64,000 nt of DNA, taken from contig NZ_BJWF01000003.1 of NCBI RefSeq assembly GCF_007990225.1, positions 1 through 64,000 of the forward strand, read 5' to 3'. The translations under genes and the position numbers were made by a program. This document shows, in pieces, positions 62,513 to 64,000 of this stretch. The stretch's first letter is position 1; every line of letters begins with the position of its first letter. This stretch comes from Enterococcus villorum (lineage in GTDB: Bacteria; Bacillota; Bacilli; Lactobacillales; Enterococcaceae). The notes under the pieces are model-generated. The model had not been told where the DNA came from. It did not search any database and saw only the letters and a program-made list of their open reading frames with translations.

Positions 62513-62557
62513 AAAAAGAGTTAAAATAGCGTTTTCAAAGCCTTTAACTCTCTTTTT
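62513..62557. terminator. Terminator of the activator gene, with a cre-like loop
   Basis: AGAGTTAAA ... TTTAACTCT inside A and T tracts; usable in both directions. The loop (62524-62537) reads TGAAAACGCTATTT on the minus strand, close to the CcpA cre consensus except for the last two bases. Confidence 0.65.
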
Positions 62558-62603
62558 CAGTGCGCACACTAATTGAATGTGTGTAAAAAAATACATTTGT
62601 GTG
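62558..62603. promoter_or_regulatory. Candidate upstream activating sequence
   Basis: Inverted repeat CACAC-TAATTGAAT-GTGTG plus further TGTGTG/GCGCAC half-sites, about 60-105 bp upstream of the sigma-54 promoter. The position fits a LevR-type activator. Confidence 0.5.
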
Positions 62604-62605
62604 CT

Positions 62606-64000
62606 TTACTTCTTTATTTTATTTTCAAGAAACATTTGTGTCAAAAAGGCAATTTCATTTTCTGGAATATGGACTCGATATTTTCTTTCTAGACCAATTA
62701 GATTGGTACGAATAATATCCATCTCTAATCGATAAATTTTAGAAAAGGTAGTTAGACTCTCAAATTCACGTGTTTTTTCATGTTTCATTAAACTATCAAG
62801 TAAAAACGCTAAATGGATCACAATTCCAATATCTACACCCGGTTCTACAATAATGGAAAGGTCCGTTTGAATTTGTTGAATAATTTTTTGCAAAGAATGA
62901 ATGAGAATATCCACAGAAGAAATCGAATGAAGTGATTCCTTTAATGAATCAACAATTTTTGCTGTTGGTACCTCATCATCTGCAATCCGTTTTAATGTAT
63001 TCAATTTCTCGTCATCAAAGATATCATAGGCAGAAAAGAAAGGAATATTTTGATAGTCGACATCCACCGTGCCAGCAATTGCTTTTATTTCATATTCTTC
63101 TAATAAGGCATCAATATGTCGTTTAAATGATTCCCGTTCTAAAAATTGCATCTGGATAACTTCTACTTTTTTCTGATCGATCACCGGGACAATTCGTTGA
63201 TACAACTTCGCAGCCACACCTTCTCCTGTAAAACAGGTAACAATCACCGCTTTTTTACGTTCGAGAACCTCATGCTGCTCCACTTTAAATTGTTCTCTGA
63301 CAATTGTTTCAAAAGAAATTTGGATACTTTGATAAATATCTTCTAGGCTCCTGCCAACATTCGCCATTCGTAGCGCTTCTATAACAACCATCGTACTACT
63401 CATCGTAATGGCTTTTGTGCGTATTCCAGTTTCTTCAAAAATCAAATCACCAAATATATTTAAAGAGCCCATATCAGTTAGTAAAATCAGGCCATTCGTC
63501 AAATTTTCTTGATGACTTTTTACGTAATGTAACACATCTTCATACATTGTTTGGACTTCCATTGCTAAAGGCATGTTAAAGGCCGTTCCTAATTTAGTCC
63601 CCAATAGTTCTTGCGCCATTTCTAGCATACTAGAAGCTGTTTGTCTCCCGTGCATCAAAACTAGCACATCTACTTTATTTTCTTTCACCGGTTCGCTTTC
63701 CCCAAGGTTGATTGAAAAAAACATACTAATAAAACCAATTTCATCAAATGGTATTTCAATTTGTTGTTCTTCTTCAATAATGGTAGATAAATCAATGGCG
63801 ACTTGAAATTCTTTTCTAAAGTTTTTACGTACGTTATTAAGGTCTGGATGAACAATCATATGCCCCTCCTTTACTCGGTCCAACGTACTTTGTAAATGAA
63901 GTGCAAAAGCAAAACGTGCTTTTGCATTGTATATTCGATCCAACCTTTTTTCTGCTACATCGTACAACTCATTGGTTAAACGCCAAATATCATCTGGTAA
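62606..64000 (-). CDS. LevR/CelR-type PRD activator of sigma-54, N-terminus cut by window edge
   Basis: 464 residues are visible and the frame runs off the right edge (the TTG at 63967 is internal). In order: PRD1 (about 1-110), an EIIA-mannose-like domain (about 110-240, His in VLVLMHGRQTASSM), an EIIB-galactitol-like domain (about 255-340, Cys in IVTCFTGEGVAAKLY), and PRD2 (about 355-460, His in GIVIHLAFLLDSL). The missing N-terminus should hold the HTH and the AAA+ domain that drives sigma-54. PTS phosphorylation on these histidines would set its activity. It is the expected regulator of the cel operon beside it. Confidence 0.9.
   Translation of the reverse strand, partial: LPDDIWRLTNELYDVAEKRLDRIYNAKARFAFALHLQSTLDRVKEGHMIVHPDLNNVRKNFRKEFQVAIDLSTIIEEEQQIEIPFDEIGFISMFFSINLGESEPVKENKVDVLVLMHGRQTASSMLEMAQELLGTKLGTAFNMPLAMEVQTMYEDVLHYVKSHQENLTNGLILLTDMGSLNIFGDLIFEETGIRTKAITMSSTMVVIEALRMANVGRSLEDIYQSIQISFETIVREQFKVEQHEVLERKKAVIVTCFTGEGVAAKLYQRIVPVIDQKKVEVIQMQFLERESFKRHIDALLEEYEIKAIAGTVDVDYQNIPFFSAYDIFDDEKLNTLKRIADDEVPTAKIVDSLKESLHSISSVDILIHSLQKIIQQIQTDLSIIVEPGVDIGIVIHLAFLLDSLMKHEKTREFESLTTFSKIYRLEMDIIRTNLIGLERKYRVHIPENEIAFLTQMFLENKIKK

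Overview
The window is low-GC Gram-positive DNA and almost certainly chromosome of an Enterococcus of the E. faecium group. The main reasons are a liaFSR operon with liaR residue W73 and liaS residue T120, and an enterococcal polysaccharide antigen (epa) locus whose core order fits, from memory, the E. faecium type epaABCDEFGH-PQ-LM-O-R. Most genes lie on the minus strand, so the large operons read from right to left.

Layout. 1-3.5 kb: the N-terminal part of a secreted surface adhesin with an Ala-Asp repeat, cut by the window edge, divergent from an Mga-type regulator. 3.5-14.3 kb: housekeeping and stress genes: cold-shock protein, sodA, a GtrA-type flippase, a DUF1189 membrane protein, a 2-hydroxyacid dehydrogenase with a probable C-terminal frameshift, a HesB-like protein, ktrA, liaFSR, greA, mltG and a beta-lactamase-fold serine hydrolase with degenerate motifs. 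14.7-46.6 kb: the epa locus. From the promoter at 46.65 kb it runs epaA (undecaprenyl-phosphate sugar transferase), three glycosyltransferases, rmlACBD for dTDP-rhamnose, two large membrane proteins, an ABC exporter, a methyltransferase, a double-domain glycosyltransferase and a polyprenyl sugar-phosphate transferase. A variable decoration module follows: two LicD proteins, a GH25 muramidase, a TarI/IspD-like cytidylyltransferase, two epimerases, a Wzy-like polymerase, a Wzx-like flippase and further glycosyltransferases. Together these could make a rhamnan core and a phospho-polyol or teichoic-acid-like side chain.

46.7-54 kb: yihY/brkB, map, a flavodoxin, an acyltransferase, a TetR regulator, the aminopeptidase pepS, a small membrane protein and a secreted ricin-like protein. 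54.6-57.3 kb: a small integrated element at tRNA-Arg(CCT). It is flanked by a 19-bp direct repeat that includes the tRNA 3' end, and it carries a three-gene operon (44-aa ORF, 181-aa unknown, XRE/ImmA-IrrE protein) and a possible integrase tail. 57.4-64 kb: a small charged protein, an Eis-like acetyltransferase, and a cellobiose-type PTS operon with a close match to a sigma-54 promoter. The operon sits beside a LevR-type PRD activator that is cut by the right edge.

The observations most worth checking are the tRNA-Arg element and its three-gene operon, the frameshifted dehydrogenase, the palindromic intergenic repeat with compensating changes, the beta-sandwich module shared by two neighbouring epa proteins, and the decoration module itself. 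Family names come from reading the translations. No database search was run.
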